Notes: a model not told the origin generated them from the letters alone. A DNA stretch of 64,000 nt from Coenobita brevimanus (GCA_032717465.1 CM064683.1:40047683-40111682); one strand, 5' to 3'. Positions 46,114 through 59,783 are shown, counted from the stretch's first letter. Translations and numbers: made by a program.

Positions 46114-48030
46114 CTAATCCCGCAAAGGGTGGCCGCAGACAAAACGCCTCCAAGTCACTCTGTCACCCACCATTTGACTCCCCTCCCCCCAACTCACCCC
46201 CCCCTCCCTCATATACCTCTCAACTCCATCCCTCCACCTCATCCTCGGTCTACCCCTCCCTCTCCCTCCCTCCACCTCACCTACATACACCCTCTTAGTC
46301 AGTCTTTCATTCTCCATCCTCTCCACATGTCCAAACCACCTCAGTGTATTTCTCCTAATCTTTTCAACCACATCCACATCTACCCCACAACGTTCCTTCA
46401 CTTCTTCATTCGTCAACCTGTCCCTCCATGTCACTCCACATGCTCCTCTCAAGTAACTCATTTCCACTGCTCTCACTCTTGACTTGTTCCCCTCTTGCAA
46501 GGTCCACGCCTCGCTTCCATACGTCAGGGTAGGGATCACAATACCATCATGCAGTGACTTCTTAACTTCCATACTCACCTCCCTATTTCTCATCACTGCT
46601 TTCAGTGTGCCAACAACCTTCCTTCCCTGCTGTACCCTTTCACGTACTTCATCCCCCAAAGTTCCATCCTTACTCATCACACTACCCAAGTACTTGAATG
46701 CACTCACATTCTCCGTATCCTCACCATCCAACCTCACTGCACACTCTGTGACTTCATTCCTCTCAAACACCATAACTTTACTTTTGTTTACATTAACTTT
46801 CAGCTTCCTCCTCCTACACACTGTCCCAAATTCATTCACCAAACCTTGCAACTCCCATTCATCTTCACTCAACAATACTGTATCATCAGCAAACAGCAAC
46901 ACCGGAAGCTTCCAAATCTCACCCTCATTCATTAAGGCCACCCCCACATTCACTGCCCTACCTTGTACCTCCTTTACGACCCCATCCATATATATATTAA
47001 ACAGCCATGGAGACATTACACACCCCTGTTTCAGTCCCACATTGAGATCAAAGAACTCACTCAGCTCACCATCCACTCGCACCGTAGCCCTAGCTCCCTC
47101 GTACATACTCTTCACAGCACTCAACAATTTCCCCTCCACTCCATATATTCTTAATACCTTCCACATACCTTTCCTATCTATTCTGTCATAAGCTTTCTCC
47201 AAGTCCATGAAGGCAGCGTACACTTTCCTTCCCTTCTCTAGATACTTCTCCACTAAACATCTTAGAACAAATATCTGATCTACACACCCTTTTCCCTTCC
47301 TAAATCCCCCTTGTTCTTCTCCAACTAGCTCCTCTGTCATATGCCTAACCCTATCAATGAGTATTCTACCATATATTTTACCAGTCACACTAAGAAGGCA
47401 AATACCCCTATGGTTACCACATACTTCTCTCTCCCCTTTTCCTTTGTACAGAGGAACAATTATACCTGATTTCCAGTCCTCTGGAACCCTTCCCTCTTCC
47501 CAAGCCAATCTACACAACTTCCATATCCACTCCACAACAATCTCACCCCCATACCTAAGCATTTCACCACACACTCCATCAATTCCTGGGGCCTTTCCCA
47601 GCTTAATCTTCTTCATCGCTTCCACTACTTCCGACCTACTGATCTCTTCCTCCCTCCTCTCATCTCTTCTTCTCCCAGCCATTCCCCAACCACTTATACT
47701 CACACTGCTCTCACTCTCCACATTCAACAAATCCTCAAAGTGCTCCTTCCATCTCCTCAATTTCTCTCTCTTCTCCACCAACAATCTATTATTCCTATCT
47801 TTCACTCCCCTACTATTTCCCCTTTCACACTGCCTTACTTTCTTTACCTCCTTCCAAAACAATTTCTTACTCTCCCTCCATTTCACACTCAGATTCCTCC
47901 CAAACTCTTCATCCACTTTCTTCTTACTCTCCTTCACCAGTCTCTTGACCTCCCTTCTCCTGCTCACATATACTTCTCTCTTTCTCTCTCTCATCTTCTC
48001 CCCTACCTCTACTCGCCAACCATTCACCAT
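46114..48030 (-). CDS. LINE reverse transcriptase, open frame
   Basis: 638 codons without a stop; the first Met (48030) overlaps the preceding frame and is probably not the natural start. RT landmarks: KLGKAPGIDGVCGEML (143-158), PLYKGKGE (193-200), NHRGICLLSVTGKI (206-219), GFRKGKGCVDQI (242-253), motif A AAFMDLEKAYDRI with Asp276, QGCVMSPWLFNIY (335-347) and the catalytic FADD at 380-383. The C-terminal part has LTYGSEAWTLQEG, LRWFGHVERM, GRGRPRMRW and ends RRFVCGHPLRD, a signature shared with the other fragments. RT residues look intact, so this copy decayed recently or only through the frameshift and 5' loss. In an intact element it copies LINE RNA at the nick made by the endonuclease. 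Confidence 0.92.
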   Translation of the reverse strand: MVNGWRVEVGEKMRERKREVYVSRRREVKRLVKESKKKVDEEFGRNLSVKWRESKKLFWKEVKKVRQCERGNSRGVKDRNNRLLVEKREKLRRWKEHFEDLLNVESESSVSISGWGMAGRRRDERREEEISRSEVVEAMKKIKLGKAPGIDGVCGEMLRYGGEIVVEWIWKLCRLAWEEGRVPEDWKSGIIVPLYKGKGEREVCGNHRGICLLSVTGKIYGRILIDRVRHMTEELVGEEQGGFRKGKGCVDQIFVLRCLVEKYLEKGRKVYAAFMDLEKAYDRIDRKGMWKVLRIYGVEGKLLSAVKSMYEGARATVRVDGELSEFFDLNVGLKQGCVMSPWLFNIYMDGVVKEVQGRAVNVGVALMNEGEIWKLPVLLFADDTVLLSEDEWELQGLVNEFGTVCRRRKLKVNVNKSKVMVFERNEVTECAVRLDGEDTENVSAFKYLGSVMSKDGTLGDEVRERVQQGRKVVGTLKAVMRNREVSMEVKKSLHDGIVIPTLTYGSEAWTLQEGNKSRVRAVEMSYLRGACGVTWRDRLTNEEVKERCGVDVDVVEKIRRNTLRWFGHVERMENERLTKRVYVGEVEGGRGRGRPRMRWRDGVERYMREGGVSWGEGSQMVGDRVTWRRFVCGHPLRD

Positions 48031-48880
48031 ATGCCTTCTTCTTTTGTTCCACAGCTCGTTTCACCTCATCATTCCACCATGCTGTCCCTTGCACACCCTT
48101 GCATCTCCTCCTCACTCCACAAACCGCCTCACACGCTGTGCTTATCTCTTCCGTGAATATCTTACATACGTCTTCCACCCCTTCCATCTGCTCTAGCTCA
48201 TACCTTCCCAATCTTTCTTCCACTATGCTCTTATACTCTGTCCTCTTCTCACTATCTTGCAATTTCTCCACTCTTCTCACAGGAGCTGCTTCCTCCTGTC
48301 TTCCCCTTCGCCTCCTCAACCACTTTCTTTGCAGCTCTACCTTGGCCATCACTAAGTGATGGTCCGAGACTCCATTCCCCCACCCTCTCCACACCCTTGC
48401 ATCCAACACTTGTCTTCTCATTCGCTCATCCACACACACGTAGTCTATCATTGCCTTTCGTTCAACAAGTTCACCATCCATCCTCCTCATTACTCTCCAT
48501 GTATACCGGTGGATCATCTTATGACGAAAGTAGGTGTTGGCTATTGCCAACCCCTTACCAGCACAGATGTCCACCAAAGCACTACCATTCCCATCTACTT
48601 CCGCTGGCACACCCCACTGACCAACCACTCCATCCACTCGTACATTCCCGACTTTGCCATTCATGTCTCCAATCAACAGCACTCTCTCGCTCCTCTCAAA
48701 CTTGTCCATACATGCTTCTACTCTCGCCCAAAACTCATCTTTCACTCTTGCCACTCGATCCTCTGTTGGAGCATATACACATACAATCGCCCATGCTTGT
48801 ATACCTACTTTCATCCTCACCCATACAATCCTTGCACCCACTGTTCCATACTCTCTTATATTCTCCTTCCAAGTGCTGCC
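47985..48880 (-). pseudogene. LINE endonuclease domain (N-terminally truncated)
   Basis: Part of an open frame starting at 49048. LINE homology begins at about residue 57 (GSTWKENIREYG). Visible endonuclease landmarks are VYAPTED (92-98), LLIGDMNGKVGN with Asp128 and Asn130, DYVCV (202-206) and the terminal SDHHLV with Asp229 and His230. The first β-strand (TWN) and the catalytic Glu are missing; both can be seen in the fragment at 7060-7618. The frame is lost in a GAGAGA-rich stretch near 47990-48015, where slippage by one base would explain the break. No active endonuclease is expected. Confidence 0.88.
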
Positions 48881-49048
48881 CGAAAATAGTCCACATATAT
48901 TTTTTTCGTTCATTATAAAGCAGCGTCTGTGCAACGAGCCATCTTTTACTCCTGGCAACATTTTTGGGTCAGTTTCCTTAATGGCCTTTACTTTGCCACG
49001 GTGCATTTCTGTCACCAGGAATTTATCCTCAAAGTAAACTGCACTCAT
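48881..49048 (-). other. Coding-like segment fused in frame to the LINE
   Basis: Fifty-six codons from ATG at 49048 (MSAVYFEDKFLVTEMHRGKV..., GSLHRRCFIMNEKNICGLF) run without a stop into the truncated endonuclease. They do not match the N-terminus of the LINE family as seen at 7060 and are not recognised. Codon-like composition suggests a piece of another gene or element captured at the 5' end, but a chance open frame is possible. Confidence 0.4.
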
Positions 49049-49214
49049 TTTCAGGCGTTTTTTCCTTAATTTTTTGAATTATAATGCAACCTCTGTGTTC
49101 TACCCCCTTCTTCCCCTCCCCCCCAACTTTCCCACTCCCTGGCTTCTCTCCTACCCCCTCCCCACCGCTGATTCTTCCCCTCCTCCCCCTTCCCCTTCCC
49201 CTTGGTCTCTCTCT
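49049..49214. other. C-rich spacer
   Basis: Pyrimidine-rich DNA with CCCCTTCCCC repeats. Nothing else is seen. Confidence 0.5.
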
Positions 49215-50870
<1,656 letters not shown>

Positions 50871-51072
50871 TATTATGCTTATTATTATTATTAGTATTAT
50901 GCTTATTATTACTATTATTATTATTGAAATGCTGACAGTGGCTGGAGCTGGTAGGAAGAATTTATTACGAAGGGACGTTAGACAAGGTTTGGCACTCCTG
51001 TTTTAAATTTAGAAATGAAATCTTGGTATGTCCTGTCGATCAAATTAGTCACGACAGGATGATATGATTATA
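50871..51072. other. (TTA)n and spacer
   Basis: ATT/ATG triplets to about 50928, then nothing recognised. Confidence 0.6.
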
Positions 51073-51200
51073 CAGGGTGGTCCAAATATACCGCTCCTCT
51101 TCAACACCTCCGGGCTACTTCTCGTGTGCTGTGGGGACGGCTGTGTCTGCGTTATCAATATCCACCCAGTATCATTTACTCATACCCTACCCTTACTGTT
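51073..51200 (+). repeat. Dispersed SINE-like repeat, copy 2
   Basis: ACAGGGTGGTCC, then CTCGTGTGCTGTGGGGACGG match 3477-3545. Confidence 0.55.
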
Positions 51201-51470
51201 ACACCCGCACCAGCAGACCGAGCCCTTCCCACAAGGCACAAGATACTGCCATTTGAGTCACTAGTGCAGCGCTATTTACAGACCTCCGTATATCTGTAAA
51301 TCCCGCCTCACGAGCATAAAAATCAATCCACATGGCTGGGATCGACCGGGAAATCTAGGCTATTCAAACCTTTCCCGGAATTCGAGTGGGTTTTGGGAAT
51401 CCACCACTCATTAATAGCCGCGGACGTGCAATATTTCAGAGAGACCACCTGGATTTTCTACACACCTTCG
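51201..51470. other. Unannotated DNA
   Basis: Nothing is recognised. Confidence 0.45.
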
Positions 51471-52400
51471 GAAAGAACAGCACTGATGAAATGAGGTGTG
51501 GGAATTTGAGTTTCAGGTGATATATAATGAATGACAGAAATTTTTGGAAAGAGCAGCACTGATAATATGAGGTGTGCGGTATGGAGGCCCTGCCATTTTT
51601 AATACTAAGTAACCATGGAGAGATTATTTATGAGATGAGGTATAAGAGTAAGGTATGAAAGTGTGATGTGCTGATATGTGGAGTCTGAGGTGATGTGCTG
51701 ACTAATTTTGGAAAGAACATTAATGAGATAGAGTGTGAGAGTGTGGGGTGCTGAAATGGGAAGCTTGGGATGTTAGGTGATGAATAATCCTTGAAAAGGC
51801 AGCAGTGATGAGATATGTGCGAGTGCGAAGTGTGAGAATGTGTGATGCTGAAATGTGAAGTCTGAGGTGGCTTATGATGAGCAGCCACGGAAAGGGCATT
51901 GATGAGATGAAGAGTGAGAATGTGATGTGTTGAAATGTGGAGTTTGTTGTAATAAGTGATGCGCCATTTTGGAAGGAGCACTAATGTAATGAGGGGTGAG
52001 GATGTTACGTTCTGAAATGTGGCGCTTAAGATGGTATGTGATGAATAACTACGGAGACAGAACTGATGCGATTAGGTATGGAAATGTGATGTGCGAGAGC
52101 TGTGTGCTTTTGAAATGTGGAGTGTGAGGTAGTATGTGATAAAGAACGTTTATAAAAGATCTCAGACGAGTGAAGGTGTTGAGAATCTGAGGTGAGAGGG
52201 TTTAGAGACGCCGCAATTTTGAATCTGAGGTGACATATGATGAGAGGTGAAAATGTGGGTTGGAATGTCTGGAATGAAATGTGAGAGGTGACAGATATGA
52301 GGTGGTGATATGTGACGTCTGATGTGATATGTGATGATAGGTTTAGGTATGTGTTAGAGTATGAGAAGTAAAATATGAGGTATGAGGCTGCAAGGGGGTA
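51471..52400. repeat. Degenerate GT/GA-rich satellite, ~70-110-bp units
   Basis: Phrases GGAAAGAGCAGCACTGAT, GAGGTGTGAGAATGTGATGT and GCTGAAATGTGGAGTCTGAG recur in the same order at least seven times with heavy divergence, fading out toward 52400. Confidence 0.7.
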
Positions 52401-52976
52401 ATATGTTGGCCACTCATACTACACTGATACCTAATATTGACGTATCTATTACACTCTGGCTTACCCTGACTATCCCTGTCAAATTCCCTTCTGCGATGGG
52501 TAGGGTCCCGAGGCTAGGTTATCGTTAAGGGGGGGAAAAGATCGGTCTGGGTGGCAATATATGGCAGCCATACCTCTAGTCGCCCCTCGGGGATTCAGAC
52601 AATGCGAAGGGCACCGAACCTTTACCCCTTAGCGATGTATCTTTAGATATGGGTGGTTAATATCGTTTTGTACGTTATTTATGCAGAGTATGGCGATAGT
52701 ATTTGGAGTTACGTAAAACAAATGACAGTTAGGTGTAATAAAATAAGTCGCTTATGAAAACGGTGTTAGGGAGCTTCCTTAATCGACGAGTATACGGGCC
52801 TTAGACCACTAGACCACCAGGAGTTTTATCATGTTAAAATTTTAGGCTCCAGTGACTCACTCTCGCTTGAATTAAATCACCTGTCATTAGCAAGAACAGA
52901 ATACTAGAGTTATTCCCACTATGAAGGGGTTAATCACAAGCACCATTAAGTCTACGGGAAACACTACCACATTTTC

Positions 52977-53017
<41 letters not shown>

Positions 53018-53536
53018 TATATACTGATATTACATTTCCCCAAATTTCTGCTTTAACAGAGGTAAAGTCAGCTAATATGCAGAATTTTATTTGTCAGATT
53101 TACTGCACAAAAAAAGGAAACAATTTTTTTTTTTTCCCTGTGTTAAATTCACTGCACAGAAAAACGGAAATAATTTGGTGTCATGGTTTTTATCTTGCTA
53201 ACGAGGAGTGAAAAAAAAAAAAATAATAATAATTTTTTGTTTCACTGTGTTTTGCTCAGAGTTTGTGTGTTACGGGTATCTTTAATTTTGGCAGCAACTG
53301 AATTGCAAAGCAAAGAAAGTAAAGAAACAAATGCATATTGCGGTAGTATGTGTCTCTGTCTACCTTTGTATGTATCTATACATGTATGTATGCTACCTAT
53401 GTATGTATCTGTCTGTGTATTTATGCATTTATCTATTTATTTATCTACCTATCTATGTGTCTGTCTGTGTATGTATGCATATATCTGTCTATTAACCCAC
53501 CCACTTTACCTACCCATCTACCCACCTACCTACCCA

Positions 53537-53540
<4 letters not shown>
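52401..53540. other. Unannotated DNA with T-run and GTAT repeats
   Basis: A run of over 30 T at 52979-53014 and TATGTATC/TATCTAT phrases at 53365-53500. No gene is recognised. Confidence 0.5.
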
Positions 53541-53572
<32 letters not shown>

Positions 53573-53712
53573 AGAGAGATACACGGTTACTGTTGCATGT
53601 GCTACTGAAGAGGGACGCGTTCCCGTAGTGGCACCGATATAACTGGGCACCGGAGAGGCCTGGTTATGCAAACATCCTTCAACTACCTCCTTAACCCCCG
53701 AGAGGCGAATGG

Positions 53713-53775
<63 letters not shown>
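53541..53775. repeat. (CT)n, SINE 3' piece and (GT)n
   Basis: (CT)n 53541-53571; 53595-53675 matches the 3' half of the SINE at 10961-11180 (AGAGGGACGCG...GGCACCGATATAACTGGGC); (GT)n 53713-53774. Confidence 0.75.
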
Positions 53776-54015
53776 ACTGCCGAGCAAATTATCCCCTGTG
53801 TTTTCACTCCACTTCGACGATATTGCTTTCCTTTGAAGAATTTCCAACAACGCAGATAGGGACCTAGAAAAGAAAGGAGATGGTTCGGAATCCCCCAAGA
53901 GAGGAAGGTGGCAAGTAATAAAATAGGCTTTGTAAATCGAGGGGGATTAATGGGGACAAGTGAACATGCCGAGCCGAAATCCAAGATGGCCGAAAACAAC
54001 ATAGTGGAGGATGAA
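53776..54015. other. Unannotated DNA
   Basis: Nothing is recognised. Confidence 0.45.
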
Positions 54016-54329
54016 GGAAGTGGGAGGCGATGGTGATGGTGATGATGATGATAGTGGCGGTAACGAGGACGACGACGATGATGATGGTGATGATGGTAAT
54101 GATGAAGATAGTGATGATGAATGGTGAAGATAAGTGATGACGATGAACTGATAGTGATGATACTGACGACGACGACTATGATGATAATTATGATGATGAT
54201 TATGATGGTGGTTGTGGTGATGATAGTGATGATACTGACGACGACGACAATGATAATGATGATGATGATGGTGGTTGTGGTGATGATGATGATGGTGGTG
54301 ATGATAGTGATGATACTGACGACGACGAC

Positions 54330-54377
<48 letters not shown>

Positions 54378-54410
54378 GATGATAGTGATGATACTGACGA
54401 CGACGACGAC

Positions 54411-54441
<31 letters not shown>

Positions 54442-56020
54442 ATGATAGTGATGATACTGACGACGACGACGACGACGATGATGATGATGATGATGATGAT
54501 GATGGTGGTTGTGGTGATGATAGTGATGATACTGACGACGACGACTGATAATGATGATGATGATGGTGGTTGTGGTGATGATGATGATGGTGGTGGTGAT
54601 GATAGTGATGATACTGACGACGACGACGACGATGATGATGATGATGATGATGATGATGGTGGTGGTTGTGGTGATGATAGTGATGATACTGACGACGACG
54701 ACAATGATAATGATGATGATGATGGTGGTTGTGGTGATGATGATGATGGTGGTTGTGGTGATGATAGTGATGATACTGACGACGACGACGATGATAATGA
54801 TGATGATGATGATGGTGGTGGTGATGATAGTGATGATACTGACGACGACGACGATGATAATGATTATGATGGTGGTGATGATAGTGATGATACCGACGAC
54901 GACGACGGTGATGATAATGGTGATGATGATGATGATTATGATGGTGGTTGTGGTGATGATAGTGATGACACTGACGACGACGACGATGATGTTAATGATG
55001 ATGATGATTGTGATGATGATGATGGTGGTGATGATAGTGATGATACTGACGACGACGATGATGATGATGATGATGATGATGGTGAAGATAATAACGACGA
55101 CGACGATGATGATGATGATGATGATTATGATGGTGGTGGTAATGATAGTGATGATACTGACGACGACGACGATGATCATGATGATGAAGATAAGTGATGA
55201 CGATGATGATGATGATGGTGGTGATGGTGATGATAGTGATGATAATGACGACGGCGATGATGACAATGATGAGGATAATAAAGGTGATGCTGATAATAGT
55301 GATGATATTGACGACGACGATGATGATGATGAAGATAAGTGATGATGATGATGATGGTGGTGATGGTGATCATAGTGATGATAATGACGACGACGGCGAT
55401 GATAATGATGATGATGAGGAGGAGGATAAGTGATGGCGATGATGAGGATGATAGTGATGATAATGATGATGACGATGGTGGTGGTGGTGGTGATGACAGT
55501 GATGATAATGACGACGACAATGATGATGATGATGATGATGGTGGTGGTGATGATAGTGATGATACTGACGACGACGACGATGATGATAATGATGATGATG
55601 ATTATGAAGATAAGTGATGACGATGATGATCATGATGATGGTGGTGATCATGATGATAGCGATGATAGTGACGACGACGACGATGATAATTATGATGATG
55701 ATGGTGGTGGTGGTGGTGATGATAGTGATGATACTGACGACGACGACGATGATGATGATGATGATAAGTGATGACGATGATGATAGTGATGATAATGACG
55801 ACGACGGCGATGATACTGATGATGAGGAGGAGGATTAGTGATGACGATGATGAGGATGATAGTGATGATGATGATAGTGATGATATTGACGACAACGACG
55901 ATGATGATGATGATGATGATGATGATGAAGGAAATAATGACGATAGTGATGATGATGGTAATGATGATGGCAGTGATGACAATGACGACAACGATGATGA
56001 TAATGATGATGATAAATAAA
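54016..56020. repeat. 2-kb GAT/GAC/GGT composite array
   Basis: Built from trinucleotides but organised: the anchor GATAGTGATGATACTGACGA followed by CGACGAC, GATGATGAT and GGTGGTGGT blocks recurs more than fifteen times, with unit lengths of roughly 60-105 bp that are almost always multiples of three. Because of this, long frames stay open on both strands (Asp- or Met-rich on plus; Ile/Val/Ser-rich on minus). They are not supported as proteins. Confidence 0.93.
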
Positions 56021-56067
56021 CCCGTCTGAATGCAAACAGAATATACTTTAATAAGACTCTCACTTAC

Positions 56068-56185
56068 ATAATCCATCTATCTATCTATTGCCAGACGCCT
56101 TAATCCCGTAAGGGGTGGCCACAAACAAATCGCCTCCATGTTTCCCTGTCCCCCGCCATTTCACTTCCATGCTCCCAGCCCACAC
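56068..56185 (-). mobile_element. LINE 3'-end fragment (same family as 46-49 kb)
   Basis: Minus-strand reading gives GSEMAGDRETWRRFVCGHP and the terminal LRD, then a GGCGTCTGGCAAT 3' UTR and an (ATAG)n tail at 56074-56092. Only about the last 30 codons remain. Confidence 0.85.
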
Positions 56186-56730
56186 CCCCATTGACAGAAT
56201 CGATGGGAGATATTTCCCAAGCCGAGAGAAATTGTATGTTCGGCAGCCAGAAAAAAAGATGAAAAAACTCATTACCTGGAGCGAATTTAGGGACGATTTT
56301 TGTGCCATTCAATAGACGGTTTTTTCTACACTTAAATATAATCGTCTAGAGATACGAATAAACTTGCCTAAACAAGGACTATTATTTATTTATATTTCTT
56401 TACGCAAGGAAGAAGGAACCCAAGGCCCGAAACCCGCAAGGTTGTTCCCTCCAAGAAAAAACAAAAACAAGATAACAGAGCCAAAGAAGGCTTGACTGGA
56501 TGAAGACAATTTCCCTCTTTCACTTAGATGATCTTGTCAGCTGAAGGAAATATGTAACCTAAGAGCGGGAAAATTAGGATCTTGTGGTAAATATGCTGTG
56601 GATATTTATCTGTCGGCGTATTTTTCACGGATTTGTTGAGTTTTAATACATTCTGTTCTAAATAATAATAATAATAATAATAATGCAATGGAAACTTATG
56701 GGAAGCACACATGTAAACTAAGCGAAATTA
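56186..56730. other. Unannotated DNA
   Basis: (AAT)n at 56660-56684; nothing else is recognised. Confidence 0.5.
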
Positions 56731-56732
56731 CT

Positions 56733-56733
56733 G

Positions 56734-56808
<75 letters not shown>
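56733..56808. repeat. (CA)n microsatellite
   Basis: About 38 CA units, uninterrupted. Confidence 0.95.
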
Positions 56809-56811
<3 letters not shown>

Positions 56812-57050
56812 AATAATACGGTACCCATCAAAGGAAAGCGAGACACAGAAGAGGTAAAATATAAATTCAGCTTTTTTTCCGGACCATACCTGCGACATCC
56901 TTTCTCCTTTTCTCCTCTGATTCATGTCCCCAGCGAGATCAAAGGCCTCTGATCTGGTCTGGTAATCCCACATGAACGCTGGGCACGGAAAAATGATGAT
57001 GCATTTCGAAAACAGTCTTGACAAAAGTCAAAAGATGTGAAACCATTACT

Positions 57051-57130
<80 letters not shown>

Positions 57131-57326
57131 ACTCTTATAATGGGCCAAACTTCCTCCTATATGGGTTTACTCTTATAGCAACCCAAGCATGTATTCAGTA
57201 TGGACGGTGGGTGTTGGCGTCAAAGTGGTGATATGTGAGATGTGTGTCCAACGCCGGAAGACAGCTGGGCCTAAAGGAATAGACTGTCAAGTGTATGCCC
57301 AGAGTCGAAAACATAATAATAATAAT

Positions 57327-57391
<65 letters not shown>

Positions 57392-57780
57392 GTGTTAAAT
57401 ATCATGTTAGTTTCCTATTCATCTTCTTATTTATCGGGTTAAGCGTAAGAGTAAACAGTGGCATTATTAAAACAGATTTATCAATTATCGACAATGAAGA
57501 GTAATAATAATGGAACTCAATTATTTTATCGACACAGCATTTATATACAGTACATGAAATTTAAGGTAATACAAGAAGTAAATGGAAATAAGAATACATT
57601 TATATACCAGAAAGTCGAAATTAAATCAGTAATATATATAGAACAAAATTTACATAGCAAAATAATGGACATAACATTTGTAATATTCCTTCAGTAACTC
57701 TAACTTGTTTTCTGTCGTGTAAAATGAAAAGCTTTAGTATAACATTTAAAACATTGCCTCCTCCTTGCTCCCCCCCCCCC
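56809..57780. repeat. (CT)n and (AAT)n tracts in unannotated DNA
   Basis: (CT)n 57055-57127 and (AAT)n 57317-57390. The rest shows no gene. Confidence 0.7.
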
Positions 57781-57795
57781 TTCTCGCTCTCTCGC

Positions 57796-57826
<31 letters not shown>

Positions 57827-57941
57827 GAAGGCGGCCGCTAGTAAGTCTTTGATCGGATATGAATTTTTTTTTTTCTTCTCCGAAACGTGTTATAGCCAGG
57901 TAGCAAAAAGAAAAAGTCAGAGGTCAGGCAAGTAAAAACAA

Positions 57942-57983
<42 letters not shown>

Positions 57984-58035
57984 CAGGGTCAAGTTAATAT
58001 GAAGAATTTTTGGAAGTGAGTTATTGAAATGGAAG
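57781..58035. repeat. (CT)n and (CA)n tracts
   Basis: CT-rich 57782-57825 and (CA)n 57943-57980, with unremarkable DNA between. Confidence 0.8.
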
Positions 58036-58055
58036 AAGTGCGTCTTAAAGTCCAG

Positions 58056-58305
58056 GGGCGGTATTTATAAAGCAAGGGACGGTATTTATAAATCAAGGGA
58101 CGGTATTTATAAAGCAAAGAACGTATTTATAAAGCAAGAGGAAATATTTATAGAGTAAGGGACGATATTTATAAAGCAAAGGAATGTATTTATAAAGCAG
58201 GAGGAAATATGTTTAAACCAAGGAGAGGTATTTATAAAGGAAGAAGTATTTATAAACCAAGGGGCGGTATGTATAACGCATGGGGCATTATTTATCAACT
58301 ATCTC
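58056..58305. repeat. Degenerate ~21-30-bp minisatellite
   Basis: GGTATTTATAAAGCAAGGGAC and variants recur about ten times (GACGATATTTATAAAGC, GTATTTATAAACCAAGG and so on). Confidence 0.8.
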
Positions 58306-58426
58306 AGGCTTAAGTTATTTATAATATTATTTGTGAATATGTTTATCTTCACTAATACAACTATGAAACACTTCATAATTTAAATGTGTGAATATTTAAG
58401 TGAAGATATACATAATTATAATTATG

Positions 58427-58472
<46 letters not shown>

Positions 58473-58473
58473 G

Positions 58474-58521
<48 letters not shown>

Positions 58522-58690
58522 CATAAAAAATAATAATCACTAATACTACTCTACTACTGCTACTGCTACTACTACTACTATTACTACTACTACTACCATG
58601 CGATAATGGTTAATTTTTATGGATATCTATTTATAGTACAAACTGCTTCACTGCAATGACAGACTTTTCATTAAGATCCCATACTCTACG
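58306..58690. repeat. (AAT)n and (ACT)n tracts
   Basis: (AAT)n at 58428-58520 with one interruption, ACT/GCT triplets at 58545-58595. The rest is unremarkable. Confidence 0.8.
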
Positions 58691-58691
58691 C

Positions 58692-58872
58692 TTTTTAATC
58701 TTCCCTGGCCAAAAATTACCATCTCTTCACCTTGAAAACTGAGCTGTAACAATCGATTAATGCTAGAATCTAATGCCTGTCACGAAGAATGTAGAATCGT
58801 ACTAACATCCTTTTTACTATTGAGGTACGTGAAATAAGCTACAAAATGATGAAAATCTGGGCAAAGTTAGAG
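58692..58872 (+). repeat. Dispersed repeat D1, second copy in reference orientation
   Basis: CTGGCCAAAAATTACCATCT through AATCTGGGCAAAGTTAGAG matches 25716-25905. It too lies next to an (AT)n tract. Confidence 0.65.
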
Positions 58873-58884
58873 TAAATATATATG

Positions 58885-58973
<89 letters not shown>

Positions 58974-59170
58974 AAGGGAAATTCGACCTATCAAAAGGAG
59001 ATTTCAACCCTCCTCTGGATTACCCCCCCCTGAATTACCCTCCCTTGAATTACCCTCCCTGAATTACCCTCCCCTGAATTTCCCACCTCTCAGTTACCCT
59101 CCCCTGAGTTTCCCTCCCGTGCATTACCCTCCCTGAATTACCCTCCCTGAATTACCCTTCCCTGAACAAA
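58873..59170. repeat. (AT)n and a 14-15-bp minisatellite
   Basis: (AT)n 58878-58971; then about twelve copies of CCTGAATTACCCTCC-like units at 59014-59165, with TTTCCC and AGTTACC variants. Confidence 0.85.
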
Positions 59171-59440
59171 CTCAAACTCGTCTTTTGGGAGCTAAAAAAA
59201 AAAAAAAAATCTTAATGCCTCCTTACAAGACAACTCAGATCCTTTATAAATGCCTCCCAAGGTCAAGGTGTTAACAGTACAATTCAGATCAATGGGACAG
59301 GTGTGCGAGGGTGGCAAGGAGCTCAGGTAGGTCAATAAGAAGGGTTCAGAACAGGTTACTGGTTGGTTGTGCACGCGATGGGGTCATTCAAGGTCTCTCT
59401 GTCCTGAGTAATGAAGAGACATGTGGGTGTGGGTGCGAGT

Positions 59441-59489
<49 letters not shown>

Positions 59490-59730
59490 AGCCTTACATT
59501 CACGTTCAATGAATTATAACGTCTTGTTCAAAATGTCGGCTGGACTCAGGTAAAGGACTGATCCAGACTGTCGTGCTTAGCCTAATGTACTCGTAGATCA
59601 CCTTGTACGTTCCAGGTATTGTTAAAGAACTATTATAAATATACGTCAACATTACTTTTCAGGACACGCAAGCTTCTTTTTCTGCCTGTCTGTCTGTCTT
59701 TCCAACTTTTCCTACCTTTTAGTATTATTA

Positions 59731-59782
<52 letters not shown>

Positions 59783-59783
59783 A
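59171..59783. other. Unannotated DNA with (CA)n and (TTA)n
   Basis: (CA)n 59443-59488 and (ATT)n 59724-59780. No gene is recognised. Confidence 0.55.

Larger units (their letters stand above)
46081..48880 (-). mobile_element. APE-type non-LTR retrotransposon (LINE), 5'-truncated
   Basis: The longest copy of a LINE family with at least four other fragments in the window. On the minus strand it carries endonuclease (from about 48880, N-terminal motifs missing), RT and a Cys/His-containing C-terminal region, then a ~30-bp 3' UTR and an (ATAG)n tail at 46081-46101. A short tandem-repeat tail instead of poly(A), and one long endonuclease-RT reading frame, are typical of RTE-like elements. The clade is not certain. 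One frameshift separates the two open parts near 48000. Confidence 0.9.

Noticed and set aside
46484..48196. Several plus-strand frames of 100-280 aa
   Set aside because: Opposite strand of the LINE RT and endonuclease; no domains.
54121..55197. Long Asp/Met-rich plus-strand frame and long Ile/Val/Ser minus-strand frame
   Set aside because: Both are translations of the GAT/GAC array and stay open because the units are multiples of three.
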